DNA of 64,000 nt from an uncultured Aquimarina sp. (GCA_947500545.1 CANMSO010000005.1:124001-188000), one strand, 5' to 3'; numbered from the stretch's first letter, positions 54,401 through 64,000 are shown. Notes: generated by a model from the letters alone, not told the origin. Translations and numbers: made by a program.

Positions 54401-57400
54401 ATGCTCAAAAAATTATACCCTTTATTCTTTCTATTAGTAATTGGTTGCGCCAAGAATCAAGATCAAAAAGAAGAGACTGTAAATCAAATACTGGTATTTG
54501 AGCAGCTTCCGGCATCATACACTAATGTTAATTTTAAAAATACAATTTCAGAAAATCTATATTTTAATTTTCTTAATTATTCATACATATACAATGGCGG
54601 AGGAGTTGCTGTAGGTGATATAAACAATGATGGGCTCGAAGATTTATATTTTGGCTCTAATCAAGAGAGTAATAAACTTTATTTAAACAACGGTAATTTT
54701 ATTTTTCAGGATATCACCCAAAAAGCTAGGGTAACAGATAATACTGGTTGGACCACAGGAATTTCTATGGTTGATATTAATAATGATGGTTGGCTGGACA
54801 TATACATATGTAAATCAGGATCTCTTAATAATGATCAAGAAAGAAAAAACAAACTCTATATCAATCAAAAAAACAATACATTTCTAGAACAAGCCAATCA
54901 ATATGGTCTTGATAGCAATGCCTTTTCTACTCAGGCCTACTATTTCGATTTTGATAAGGATGGTGATCTGGATATCTATTTGGTAAATCATCGAGATGAT
55001 TTCAATAATAATGTAACTATTGACCCAAGAATACAGTATGATTTTGATCCCGAGAGTACAGATCAACTTTTCGAAAATATAGGAGGGAAATTTAAGGACA
55101 TTACCATAATTTCAGGAATACAAAATAAAGCCTGGGGATTAAGTGCTTCAATAGGAGATTTTAATGATGATGGTTGGCCCGATGTTTATGTCGCTAATGA
55201 TTTTTTGGAACCAGATTTTCTCTACATAAATAATGGGGACGGTACTTTTACAAATAAAATTTTGGAGATTTTTGATCATATCTCGGCAAATAGTATGGGC
55301 TCTGATTATGCAGATATAAACAATGATTTAAAACCAGATCTTATTGTTCTAGACATGTTATCTGAAGATCATAAAAGAAGTAAAGAAAATATGGCAACCA
55401 TGAGTACAGAAAACTTTAATCATCTTGTTTCTGCTGGCTATCATTATCAATACATGTCCAATATGCTTCAATTAAATCTAGGAAATGGTGTGTATAGCGA
55501 AATAGGTCAAATGGCAGGGATTGCCAAAACAGATTGGAGTTGGGCACCACTTTTGGCTGATTTTGACAATGATGGTTTCAATGATCTTTTTGTCACCAAT
55601 GGTATAGAACACGACCTATCAAATCAGGATTTCAGAAATCAGATGCAAACTAATATCAGAAATCGAAAAAAAGTGACTCTAAAAGAAGCCATAAATATGA
55701 TGCCTTCTACTAAATTGAATAACAAAATGTTTGCTAATAAAGGTGATCTTACCTTTCAAACTGTAACAGAAAAATGGGGATTAAATCAAAAAATAAATTC
55801 GAACGGAGCGGCCTATGCCGACCTGGATAATGATGGAGACTTGGATTTAATATTGAACAACCAATCAGAAGTAGCAAGCATATACAAAAACAACCAACCT
55901 AACAATTTTATCGAGCTTTCTTTTAATGGAAAAAACAATAATTCATATGGTATTGGAACAAGCGTGAGTATTTATACTAAGAATAGACAACAGTTTAAAA
56001 CATTATACACTAGTAGAGGGTTTCAGTCATCTGTCACAAATAAATTACATTTTGGGCTAGGAAAAACAACAACTATAGATAGTATACTCATAAAATGGCC
56101 AGAAGGAGTTTATAGTAAATTAAGTAGCGTTAATAGTAATCAAGTGCTCGCAATAAATCATCCTAACAAAGAAGAGGAACTAAATATAACCAGCAATAAA
56201 AACCCTCAATATTTTACAGCGCTTAGTGACTCAATATTTGGTATTGATTATAAAAATAATGAGAACGTATTTGACGATTATGCTCTACAATTGCTTTTAC
56301 CACAAAAACAAAGTGAAAAAGGCGCTGCATTGGCGGTAGCTGATATAGATAATGATGGAGACGACGACTTTTTTGTAGGTAATGCGAAAGGAGCTGCTGC
56401 GGTACTTTATATTCAGGATAAAAATGGCACATTTAAAATCTCAAGTGTAAAAACATTCAAAAAAGATCTTGATTTTGAGGATAATAAAGCACTCTTTTTT
56501 GACATGGACTCTGATGGGGATCAGGATCTATATGTGTGCTCTGGAAGTTATGAAGACAATGAAAATAGTTTATGGCTTCAGGATCGGATTTATGAAAATG
56601 ATGGGAAAGGAAATTTTACAAAAACGCAAGCCCTTCCAGAAATGTTATCAACCTCAAATGCAGTTGCATCTATCGACTTTGATAATGACGGTGATCTTGA
56701 CCTTTTTGTTGGCGGTGGTGTAATTCCCGGCAAATACCCTTTATCATCATCTTCCTATTTACTAAAAAATGAAAACGGTAAGTTTATTGATGTTACCAAC
56801 AAAATAGGAGAAAATCTTGATCAATTACGAATGGTAAATGATGCTATTTTTTCTGATTATGATCAAGATGGGGATAATGATCTTATGGTCATTGGTGAAT
56901 GGATGTCTATACATATTTACAACAATATTGAAGGGGTCTTCATCAAATCAAAAAATACTACACTAGACAATTATCCAGGATGGTATTTCAAGATTAATGC
57001 ATCAGACATTGATCAAGATGGAGATATGGATTATCTTATCGGAAATTTAGGAGAAAATAATAAATTTCACCCTAATCAAAACCAACCCTTACATATTTAC
57101 GCCAAAGATTTTGATGATAATGGCAGTTTTGATATCATCCTGAGTAAGGTATCAAAGGATAATGGAGTACTATTACCTGTGAGGGGTAAGGAGTGTTCTT
57201 CTGAACAAATACCTGGGCTTAATCAAAAATTCAAAACATATAAAGAATTTGCTTCGGCATCTTTGATAGACATGTACGGCAAGCAAAATCTATCTGATGC
57301 AACCCATTACACTGTAAATAACCTAAGTAGTTTAGTAATGACAAATAATGGGAATGGTAATTTCGATATTCAACCATTACCTAAAATAGCTCAATTTGGA

Positions 57401-57715
57401 CCTACAACAGATTTTGTTGTTGCTGATTTTGACAACGATGGACATAAGGATGTTTTTGGTATTGGTTCGATATATGAAGCCGAAGTGGAAACTATACGCT
57501 ATGACGCTTCAAAAGGATACTTTTTTTCCGGAAAAGGATTCAAAGAAAAATTTGAATCTCTTCCTATTATTCCAACTGCTTTACATGGATTGAATGTAAA
57601 AGCGATAGAGCCTATTAAAATTAATGGGAAAGAGTATATGATTGTTCTTAGTAAAAACAGTGGCTTGAAGTTTATACGATGGGGCTTCAATAAAGAAAAC
57701 CCCAATAATAACTAA
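54401..57715 (+). CDS. FG-GAP/VCBS-repeat lipoprotein with ASPIC/UnbV domain
   Basis: This 1104-residue lipoprotein has lipobox V-I-G-C (near residue 16). It contains many calcium-binding-type FG-GAP/VCBS repeats (D-I-N-N-D-G, D-F-D-N-D-G, D-I-D-Q-D-G), predicted to form beta-propellers, and an ASPIC/UnbV segment around residues 505-580 (Y-G-I-G-T-S-V...G-F-Q-S-S...L-H-F-G-L-G). Proteins of this kind are common surface lipoproteins beside SusC/SusD systems in Bacteroidota, with unknown exact function. It is convergent with the GH18 lipoprotein gene and shares a hairpin at its stop. Confidence 0.88.
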   Translation: MLKKLYPLFFLLVIGCAKNQDQKEETVNQILVFEQLPASYTNVNFKNTISENLYFNFLNYSYIYNGGGVAVGDINNDGLEDLYFGSNQESNKLYLNNGNFIFQDITQKARVTDNTGWTTGISMVDINNDGWLDIYICKSGSLNNDQERKNKLYINQKNNTFLEQANQYGLDSNAFSTQAYYFDFDKDGDLDIYLVNHRDDFNNNVTIDPRIQYDFDPESTDQLFENIGGKFKDITIISGIQNKAWGLSASIGDFNDDGWPDVYVANDFLEPDFLYINNGDGTFTNKILEIFDHISANSMGSDYADINNDLKPDLIVLDMLSEDHKRSKENMATMSTENFNHLVSAGYHYQYMSNMLQLNLGNGVYSEIGQMAGIAKTDWSWAPLLADFDNDGFNDLFVTNGIEHDLSNQDFRNQMQTNIRNRKKVTLKEAINMMPSTKLNNKMFANKGDLTFQTVTEKWGLNQKINSNGAAYADLDNDGDLDLILNNQSEVASIYKNNQPNNFIELSFNGKNNNSYGIGTSVSIYTKNRQQFKTLYTSRGFQSSVTNKLHFGLGKTTTIDSILIKWPEGVYSKLSSVNSNQVLAINHPNKEEELNITSNKNPQYFTALSDSIFGIDYKNNENVFDDYALQLLLPQKQSEKGAALAVADIDNDGDDDFFVGNAKGAAAVLYIQDKNGTFKISSVKTFKKDLDFEDNKALFFDMDSDGDQDLYVCSGSYEDNENSLWLQDRIYENDGKGNFTKTQALPEMLSTSNAVASIDFDNDGDLDLFVGGGVIPGKYPLSSSSYLLKNENGKFIDVTNKIGENLDQLRMVNDAIFSDYDQDGDNDLMVIGEWMSIHIYNNIEGVFIKSKNTTLDNYPGWYFKINASDIDQDGDMDYLIGNLGENNKFHPNQNQPLHIYAKDFDDNGSFDIILSKVSKDNGVLLPVRGKECSSEQIPGLNQKFKTYKEFASASLIDMYGKQNLSDATHYTVNNLSSLVMTNNGNGNFDIQPLPKIAQFGPTTDFVVADFDNDGHKDVFGIGSIYEAEVETIRYDASKGYFFSGKGFKEKFESLPIIPTALHGLNVKAIEPIKINGKEYMIVLSKNSGLKFIRWGFNKENPNNN

Positions 57716-57733
57716 AGTTATATCAGGGTTTTC
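57695..57733. terminator. Bidirectional hairpin between convergent genes
   Basis: GAAAACCC (57695-57702) pairs with GGGTTTTC (57726-57733). The stop codon of the FG-GAP gene (57713-57715) lies in the loop. It is positioned to end both convergent transcripts. Confidence 0.6.
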
Positions 57734-57776
57734 GACTATCAAAATCTAATGTATATAAGAGAACTTTTTAACTATA

Positions 57777-59627
57777 TTAATTACAAGTCCCAATAGTTTT
57801 CCACCAATGTTCACCACTTCCAGGAGTTACCCATATTGGTCCAACTTGTGCTTCATACAATACGCCTTGATACACAGCACGGTCTCCTTGGTTATATACT
57901 TTTGGATATGGCTCCCAAGTTGCAACTCCGCTGCAGGAACCACCACTACCTCCACCACCAGAAGACTGAACTGTTATAGCGATAGAAGAAGATGTAGTCG
58001 TATCTCCCGAATTATCAGTAGCCACTGCCGTTATAGAATAATTTCCTACTGCAGCATTAGACCAGCTATAATTATAAGGACTGGTAGCATCTTCGCCTAA
58101 TTTAGTATTTCCCTGAAAGAATTCTACTTTAGTTATATTTCCATCACTATCAGAAGCAGTTGCAGATATGTTTATTGCTTGACTTTCTGTTACTGTTGTG
58201 TTATTTGAAGGAGCTGTAATATTTACTGTTGGTGCTTGGTTATTACCCGTACCTCCACCATCGCAATTCTGTATAAACTCCCAAGGGTTTGGATCTGTAT
58301 TTGCCGATGGAACATCCCCTTTTGTCCACCATTTTGCTCTATATAATTTATTTTGATACACCGCTTCTTGTCCAGCTGTATATGTATTAGCGACTGTCCA
58401 TTGAGCAGACTCACAACCGGTACCATTACCGCCTCCGCCACCATCTCCTCCGCCAGAATACGGTGATTCAGGGTAATTTTCTGCATTTGCAATTGCTTGA
58501 GATTGAGGAACCCCATTAAGTATCTGACTGGCAACATGAAGGTATCCATATGCAGAAGATGAGCTATCTCCTAATAATAATTGCCAAATCATTATCCCAT
58601 CATTATTCGTATTGGTGGCTGCAATATGTCCTGAAAGGTCTGCCATTGTTTGATATGTATATGTATAATAAGGACCCCAAGGTTCATTTGGATAATGAGT
58701 ACCAGCTGCAATTGAAAATCCATACTGATCTGCATAATGCTTATATGCATCATACATTATTTTTCTATTACTTGCTGCACCGGTATTATATCCTTGATAC
58801 GCTATTAAATCAATTTTATTTCCAACCGCTTCCATAACCGGTATCATGTGACCAGTAGTAGCAAACCCATATAAACTAATCGCCTGATTAGGGGATGTGG
58901 CATTATATAGATTGGCATCAGACTCCCCTGTAACCACATTTCGTTGGCTATAGGCAAAAGGAGAAGAAGGATCATCGTTGTTTAATCCACCTAGAGCACC
59001 AACACCTGCAGGTGCACAAGCAAGTAAATACTGACCTTTGGGCATAATTGCCCTAGAGTTATTAAAAAAATCTATGAATCGTTGTACATTTATTGGGTCT
59101 CCAATAGTAGCAAAGCTTCCATTAGGCTCAAAATCCCAATCTATTCCTTCGAACCCCATATCATCTACCAAATCTTTTATTTGTTGATAGTTTATATCAT
59201 ACGCTGCATTGGTACCCCAATAGGTTTCCCCACCAACAGACAAGATCACCTTTGTTCCTTTTGATTTTAAAGCAGCAACCGACTCTTTTAGTGTTGCTCC
59301 CCCATATGGTGTTTGAATTCCTGTATTTGTAATGTCTAATGAACCTTTTTGATATCGTAAATTTGGCTTTGCAAATGCCAAAAAAACATGTGTTACGTGC
59401 TTAGGAATATCTCTTAATTTAGACCCTTGCCCGGTTGTAGTCCAGCTTTCTGACCACGAAGGAAAATATCCTAAAACAATGGGTTCTGTAAGAACAGATT
59501 TGTTAGCATCTAATGATTCTGCTGGATTCGTTGTTTCTAATGTTTCTTCTAAGAAGTTTTCATTAGTACACGAAAACAAACAAGACAGAAATAGTATGAC
59601 GACTGTAAGTTTATTAAGTAGTTTCAT
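57777..59627 (-). CDS. GH18 chitinase, surface lipoprotein with two CBM5/12 modules
   Basis: This 616-residue lipoprotein has lipobox L-F-S-C (Cys20). After it comes T-N-E-N-F-L-E-E, an acidic stretch typical of surface-exported Bacteroidota lipoproteins. The GH18 domain (about 48-385) contains S-V-G-G and the catalytic line F-E-G-I-D-W-D-F-E near 159-166. The usual first Asp of D-x-x-D-x-D-x-E is Glu here, while the catalytic Glu and the two nearer Asp are kept. A CBM5/12 (about 405-455), an Ig-like domain and a second CBM5/12 (about 565-616) follow. It lies next to SusD/SusC, as expected for the surface endochitinase of the uptake complex. Confidence 0.9.
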   Translation of the reverse strand: MKLLNKLTVVILFLSCLFSCTNENFLEETLETTNPAESLDANKSVLTEPIVLGYFPSWSESWTTTGQGSKLRDIPKHVTHVFLAFAKPNLRYQKGSLDITNTGIQTPYGGATLKESVAALKSKGTKVILSVGGETYWGTNAAYDINYQQIKDLVDDMGFEGIDWDFEPNGSFATIGDPINVQRFIDFFNNSRAIMPKGQYLLACAPAGVGALGGLNNDDPSSPFAYSQRNVVTGESDANLYNATSPNQAISLYGFATTGHMIPVMEAVGNKIDLIAYQGYNTGAASNRKIMYDAYKHYADQYGFSIAAGTHYPNEPWGPYYTYTYQTMADLSGHIAATNTNNDGIMIWQLLLGDSSSSAYGYLHVASQILNGVPQSQAIANAENYPESPYSGGGDGGGGGNGTGCESAQWTVANTYTAGQEAVYQNKLYRAKWWTKGDVPSANTDPNPWEFIQNCDGGGTGNNQAPTVNITAPSNNTTVTESQAINISATASDSDGNITKVEFFQGNTKLGEDATSPYNYSWSNAAVGNYSITAVATDNSGDTTTSSSIAITVQSSGGGGSGGSCSGVATWEPYPKVYNQGDRAVYQGVLYEAQVGPIWVTPGSGEHWWKTIGTCN

Positions 59628-59720
59628 AATAAGAATTAATTAATGGTTTGTGTTTAGGTAATCTATTTTATAAGATATTTTACAATAGAGACAACGGTAA
59701 TCTCAAAAAATAATTTTTTG

Positions 59721-59781
59721 TCACCTCGAGCGGAGTCGGGAGTGATAACTAACCCTAATTATCAGTAAATTTTGACTCCGC
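59721..59781 (-). repeat. Nested inverted repeat between SusD and GH18 genes
   Basis: GCGGAGTC (59730-59737) pairs with GACTCCGC (59774-59781), enclosing TGATAA and TTATCA (59743-59748, 59759-59764). The left arm sits in TCACCTCGAGCGGAGTCGGG, which resembles a palindromic element often dispersed in Flavobacteriaceae intergenic DNA (recalled, not searched). On the minus strand a T-rich stretch follows, so it may attenuate transcription after SusD. Confidence 0.6.
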
Positions 59782-59856
59782 ACAATATGACAATTTGCTA
59801 TTAAAATAGCATTATAAAAAACTCTCATGTAAGTATGAGTAAAAAGCAAATAACTA

Positions 59857-61449
59857 TCAGAAATTCCCTCCTGCTACATCCCACCAAAGTCTTGTTCCCG
59901 GTGTATCCGCTCCACCTAATTTAGTTACAGCATCAGCTACTCCATCTGGATTAGTTTGTAGTTCACTATCTACAAATGGGATTCTTCGAATTTGAATATC
60001 CGTATCAATAGCACCTCCACTTTGATTGCTTACTACAGGAAATATCTTTGGATATCCCGTACGCCTATACTCACTCCAGGCTTCCTGACCTTCAGGGAAC
60101 ATAGCAATCCATTTTTGAGTTATGATACGTTCTAATTTTTCTTCATTAGAAGCTCCTTCATCCCATGCGATTGTAATATCGCTCAAAGCTGCAATATTAT
60201 TTGCAGGATTTACAGGATCCAAGTAATCTTTGGGTGTTAGTGTTGTATTAGAAAAATAATCGGTTGATCCACTCAAACTATATTGTTGAAAAGAAGTACT
60301 GATACCTTGTTCATAATTGGATTGAGCCGTACCTGTTCCTGACCAGCCACGTAGCGCAGCTTCTGCTTTTAAGAAAAATACTTCTGCAGCTGTCATAAGT
60401 TGTACACTAGGGGTTAAAACTTCATCTGCCAATAGTGAAAAAGTAATATAATCAGCTTTTTGTGCAAGCTCGTCATCATAACCCGGTAATAACGGGAGTC
60501 CGTTTCTGATTCCTTTAAATTCTCCTTCATTAACCTCTGAAGCATTGAAATAACTATCTATTCTAGGATCTTCATATCCAACCAAAATAGACTCCATAGA
60601 AGCATTCATACGTATGTCTCCCCAAGAATTATTTATAGTTTTTATAGGGTGATCCAGTGTCCCATTCACAAAAAAACTATCTGCATTAGTTTCAATAACT
60701 CCGTTGGAATGACTTAGTGATTTCTCTCCTTCAGTTTTTGCCTTTGCCGGGTCCACTTTCGAAATTCTTATTGCCAAACGTAGTCTTAGAGAATTAGCAT
60801 ATTTTATCCAGTTTTCATAATTACCTCCATACGACAAATCAAATGCAGTAAATCTTGGACTATCTATATTATCAGACAATATCTGAATAGCTTCTTCTAA
60901 GTCATTAAAAAACGCAGTGTATACTTCCTCTTGAGAATCATATTCACTCGTAGTAGCAGATTCCCCAAATTTAGTATATACTATTGGTCCAAAAACATCA
61001 GAAACTCTATGCATCGCAGTAACTTTAAGTATTTGTGATACAGCAAACAATTCTGGAAATTCATCCTTTGTTTCATTCTCTATTGTTCTTGCATTATTCA
61101 TTACATTAGAATAAGGAACACTCCAAATAAAGTTATTCCAACCACTTACCAAATTATAAGTAGTATTGTTCGCTCCCGCAACAAAGGGTCTTGGGTTTGT
61201 CATGTATCCCGAAAACACGTCAGCGTTTAAGTTTTGTTGTAATTGATATGACCATGGTGGCGTATACTGATAAATATTTTCGAACATGGGTTTATATAGA
61301 GAACCTACATTCTGAAAATCTACTTCTAACTGTTCTTGAGTTATATTTCTTGGATTTCCATCAATACCCTCCAAGTCATCAGTACAGGATGATAATACCA
61401 TCGAAAAGACAACTATGCCTGATAAAAATATATTACTTATGTTTTTCAT
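59857..61449 (-). CDS. SusD/RagB-family outer-membrane lipoprotein
   Basis: This 530-residue surface lipoprotein has lipobox L-S-S-C (near residue 22) followed by T-D-D-L-E, a surface-export-type acidic signal. The helical TPR-like SusD fold of the SusD-like_2 subgroup is indicated by Y-S-N-V-M-N-N-A-R, W-I-K-Y-A-N-S-L-R-L-R-L-A-I-R-I, and E-A-W-S-E-Y-R-R-T-G-Y-P near the C-terminus. It binds oligosaccharide and caps the SusC transporter. It lies 10 nt downstream of the SusC gene. Chitooligosaccharide is the likely ligand from the adjacent GH18 gene. Confidence 0.93.
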   Translation of the reverse strand: MKNISNIFLSGIVVFSMVLSSCTDDLEGIDGNPRNITQEQLEVDFQNVGSLYKPMFENIYQYTPPWSYQLQQNLNADVFSGYMTNPRPFVAGANNTTYNLVSGWNNFIWSVPYSNVMNNARTIENETKDEFPELFAVSQILKVTAMHRVSDVFGPIVYTKFGESATTSEYDSQEEVYTAFFNDLEEAIQILSDNIDSPRFTAFDLSYGGNYENWIKYANSLRLRLAIRISKVDPAKAKTEGEKSLSHSNGVIETNADSFFVNGTLDHPIKTINNSWGDIRMNASMESILVGYEDPRIDSYFNASEVNEGEFKGIRNGLPLLPGYDDELAQKADYITFSLLADEVLTPSVQLMTAAEVFFLKAEAALRGWSGTGTAQSNYEQGISTSFQQYSLSGSTDYFSNTTLTPKDYLDPVNPANNIAALSDITIAWDEGASNEEKLERIITQKWIAMFPEGQEAWSEYRRTGYPKIFPVVSNQSGGAIDTDIQIRRIPFVDSELQTNPDGVADAVTKLGGADTPGTRLWWDVAGGNF

Positions 61450-61459
61450 AGTACCTTTT

Positions 61460-64000
61460 TTAAAAAGTTAAATTAATATTCAATCCCCAGCTTCTTGTAG
61501 AGGGAAGCCCTAAAATGTCTACTCCTTGTAGCGCATTTCCTGTACTCAAGGTAACATTAGGATCGTGCGGAGCATCTTTATAGAAAAAGAGCAAGTTATT
61601 ACCTATAAGAGAAGCTTTTATATTCCTAAAAAAGGAAGAATCTGATAGCCCAAAGTTATATCCTATAGCCAGTTCAGCCAAGCGTACATTTGTAGCACTG
61701 TATACATACTCGCCTGTAAATCCATTTCTACCACCAGCAAGACCATAATATTCCTGAGCTGTAAGAGTAGAAACGTCGCCTGCCAGATTAGCGACTTCTA
61801 TTGTACCATTCGTAGTTTCTCTTTGTGTATTATTACTTAGTCCTTCAACAATAGCCTCTGTCATACTTATAGTCTCTCCACCAAATTTTCCATCAATTAA
61901 AAAATCAAGGCTTATTTGTTTATAGGTAATAGAATTATTCCAACCTAAAGTAAAATCTGGATTTGCATTACCCACTTTTTCAAGACCAGCAATGGTATTA
62001 TCAGGGTTTTCATCATTTATTACTATAGCGCCGCCTTCAACAACAGGTCTTCCACTTGCATCACGTTTTACTACCTGTGCATAAATATCTCCGTAAGAAC
62101 CTCCTTCTACAAGATAAGATGCAAAGGTATTTACACCTGGAGGCGAAACTACTTGATTATCAATTTGTACATCATCAGATGGGTTACTAATTTCTTTAAC
62201 CTCGTTATCATTGCTAGCAAAATTTATATTTGATGTCCATTTGAAGTTTTCTGTTTGTATAGGTACTATAAAAACAGAGCCTTCAAAACCTTGATTAATA
62301 ATATCCCCAGAATTAACACCTACTGTTACAGATCCTGTACCTGTAGAAACAGGTACCTGAAAATATTGATCTATTGTACTTGTATGATAATAACCTATAT
62401 CAAAACCAAATCTATTATCAAAAAATCGCCATTCTGTACCAAATTCATATGAAGTCTGTTGTTCTGGACGCACCTCCCCAAGAGGACGTACCGGATCAAG
62501 CGGGTTTAAACCTCCGCCAAACAAAATTTGTCTCTCTGGGAATACTGTATTGGCAGGAACGTCATTCCCTACTTCTGCGTAAGATCCTCGGATTTTTGCA
62601 AATGAAATCTTATCACCCATATCAAAGATCTCGCTTAAAACACCGGTAAGCCCCACAGATGGATAGAAGTATGAATTGTTACCAGATGGTAATGAAGATG
62701 ACCAATCATTACGAGCTGTCAAATCAACAAACAATTGGTCATTAAACCCAATGGTTGTGCTGGCAAATACAGAATTTACTTTTTTCTCTAATGACGTTTG
62801 AGAAAAAGATACTCCCGGATTTGCATTAAAATTCTGAATAGAAAAAACATTTGCAAATTGTAATCCTCCATTTGTACCAGAATCTGCATTCAAAATTTCT
62901 ATAGAATTTCTTGTTGTGCTTGCTCCAATATTTGCAGATACTGTAATGTTATTAAACTGTTTATTTATGGTTGCAATTACATCTCCATAAATTTGTCTTA
63001 TATCTTGTTCATTAAAAATGTATCTTCCGTTTATTGGAGCTAAGGTCGCTTCTGTAGTTGCAAATACTTCTTTGTCATATCCCAAAAAAGTCTGATCATA
63101 AGTACCCCTGGTTTGCAATGACAACCAATCACTAATCTTAAATTTTAGATTCATAGAAGCCAATAATTTTCTATTGGTATCTTCACTTGCATTTCTATTG
63201 AGTATCCAATATGGATTTTGCTCAATATCTGATGTAGCTCTAAACCATCTTTGACTTTGAATATTCCTATCTGAATCTAGTTCTTCAAAGTTTTCATAAT
63301 CAGAAAGTCGTTCTCCCGGCGAATCAAAATTATATGCTCCCACTAATGGGTTAAAATATAAACCAGATACCGGACGGTTGTCAATGGTTTGCGTTGTAGC
63401 TAAAACACTAGCATTAGCGGTCAACACCCCATCAAAAAATTTGGCCGTTTCTCTAATATTAATTGTATGCTGCTTTAGATCATTAGTCGGTAATACCCCA
63501 GATGCAAAAGTATTAGAATATGAAAAATACGTTTGTGCGTTTTCTGTACCTCCAGAAGCTGAAACAGAAGTGATAGAAGTAACCCCTGAGTTAAAAAAAT
63601 CTTCAATATTATTTTCTGCTTCGTCATTTAAATCTATGTAATACGCTGCACTTTCCGCAAACACATTAGAAGAAAAATTTACTTTAAAACTTCCTGCTCT
63701 CCCCTTTTTTGTTGTAATTAGTATTACACCATTTAAACCAGCACTACCGTATAATGCAGATGCAGAGGCACCTTTTAACACCGTCAATGATTCGATGTCA
63801 TCAGGATTAATGAGTGCCAAAACATCTCCCCCATCTTTATTTCCTCCATTAAGATCTCCAAATGTATCTATAGGTTGTCCTCCTGTTGGATTGGATAATG
63901 GAATTCCGTCAACCACATATAATGGTTGATTGTTTCCTAAAGAAGAATTACCACGTAATGTAACTTTTACTGACCCTCCTGCTCCAGAAGAACTACGATT
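61460..64000 (-). CDS. SusC/RagA TonB-dependent outer-membrane transporter, 5' end outside the window
   Basis: The frame stays open to the right edge, so the apparent GTG start at 63916 is internal. The upstream codons read S-V-K-V-T-L-R-G-N-S-S-L-G-N-N-Q-P-L-Y-V-V-D-G, the SusC plug signature. The visible part contains the plug (I-E-S-L-T-V-L-K-G-A-S-A-S-A-L-Y-G, then G-V-I-L-I-T-T-K-K-G) and the complete beta-barrel ending L-N-I-N-L-T-F. The signal peptide, carboxypeptidase-like domain and TonB box lie outside. It imports oligosaccharides with its SusD partner, energised by TonB. Confidence 0.93.
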   Translation of the reverse strand, partial: NRSSSGAGGSVKVTLRGNSSLGNNQPLYVVDGIPLSNPTGGQPIDTFGDLNGGNKDGGDVLALINPDDIESLTVLKGASASALYGSAGLNGVILITTKKGRAGSFKVNFSSNVFAESAAYYIDLNDEAENNIEDFFNSGVTSITSVSASGGTENAQTYFSYSNTFASGVLPTNDLKQHTINIRETAKFFDGVLTANASVLATTQTIDNRPVSGLYFNPLVGAYNFDSPGERLSDYENFEELDSDRNIQSQRWFRATSDIEQNPYWILNRNASEDTNRKLLASMNLKFKISDWLSLQTRGTYDQTFLGYDKEVFATTEATLAPINGRYIFNEQDIRQIYGDVIATINKQFNNITVSANIGASTTRNSIEILNADSGTNGGLQFANVFSIQNFNANPGVSFSQTSLEKKVNSVFASTTIGFNDQLFVDLTARNDWSSSLPSGNNSYFYPSVGLTGVLSEIFDMGDKISFAKIRGSYAEVGNDVPANTVFPERQILFGGGLNPLDPVRPLGEVRPEQQTSYEFGTEWRFFDNRFGFDIGYYHTSTIDQYFQVPVSTGTGSVTVGVNSGDIINQGFEGSVFIVPIQTENFKWTSNINFASNDNEVKEISNPSDDVQIDNQVVSPPGVNTFASYLVEGGSYGDIYAQVVKRDASGRPVVEGGAIVINDENPDNTIAGLEKVGNANPDFTLGWNNSITYKQISLDFLIDGKFGGETISMTEAIVEGLSNNTQRETTNGTIEVANLAGDVSTLTAQEYYGLAGGRNGFTGEYVYSATNVRLAELAIGYNFGLSDSSFFRNIKASLIGNNLLFFYKDAPHDPNVTLSTGNALQGVDILGLPSTRSWGLNINLTF

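Noticed and set aside
58223..58549. Minus-strand 108-codon frame in the GH18 lipoprotein gene
   Set aside because: It lies out of frame on the same strand as a gene with full domain support and is Met/Gln-rich without any motif.
1..64000. CRISPR arrays, tRNA or rRNA genes
   Set aside because: No regularly spaced direct repeats of the right length and no tRNA-like cloverleaf or rRNA segment were noticed on reading; a covariance-model search was not possible here.

Overview
The window looks like a chromosomal segment of a marine-type member of the Flavobacteriaceae, plausibly Aquimarina or a close relative (genus is inference). The supporting signs are AT-rich DNA, several proteins with type IX secretion (T9SS) C-terminal sorting domains, a SusC/SusD pair, a hybrid two-component system, many Bacteroidota-style lipoproteins, and little use of Shine-Dalgarno sequences. 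No tRNA, rRNA, CRISPR array or transposase was seen.

Region 1 (1-21748, + strand) is the most unusual part. It opens with a signal peptidase I-like gene cut by the window edge, a transglutaminase-like lipoprotein and an O-antigen-ligase-type membrane protein with a TPR-like tail. An array of repeated cassettes follows. Each combines a six-bladed propeller protein (BF3164/TolB-like), usually a CxxC thioredoxin-like lipoprotein, and a 71-76 residue precursor peptide. All five peptides share a near-invariant leader ending in a D-N-I-A-(L/F)-A-E motif (NVEALA-like) and have variable Cys-containing cores. Each peptide gene follows the same small stem-loop element with a compensatory base change, and most are followed by a strong hairpin or terminator. 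A tandem duplication left a broken thioredoxin-like gene fragment. The array runs into a compact operon for an RND-type exporter: lipoprotein adaptor, two different permeases and a TolC-like channel. Together these suggest a system that makes, processes, oxidises and exports Cys-rich peptides.

Region 2 (21847-28846) has an esterase lipoprotein and an NTF2-like protein. A minus-strand cluster follows that resembles a conflict or antiphage island: a coiled-coil membrane protein, a pYEATS plus TIR-like protein, a TIR protein, a patatin-like phospholipase, a RipA-like membrane protein and a pentapeptide-repeat protein with a Rossmann-like tail.

Region 3 (28970-64000) is a polysaccharide utilisation and cell-wall-lysis locus. 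It encodes an astacin-like protease, GH64 and GH16 beta-1,3-glucanases sharing a recently duplicated crystallin-CBM6 module, a GH8-GH18 bifunctional enzyme, a giant triple-GH18 chitinase, LytS/LytTR and hybrid two-component regulators, a GH20 hexosaminidase with a NagB/PIG-L fusion, an FG-GAP/ASPIC lipoprotein, a surface GH18 lipoprotein, and a SusD/SusC pair cut by the right edge. The set fits breakdown of chitin, chitosan and beta-1,3-glucan, with import of oligosaccharides and conversion of GlcNAc to central metabolites.
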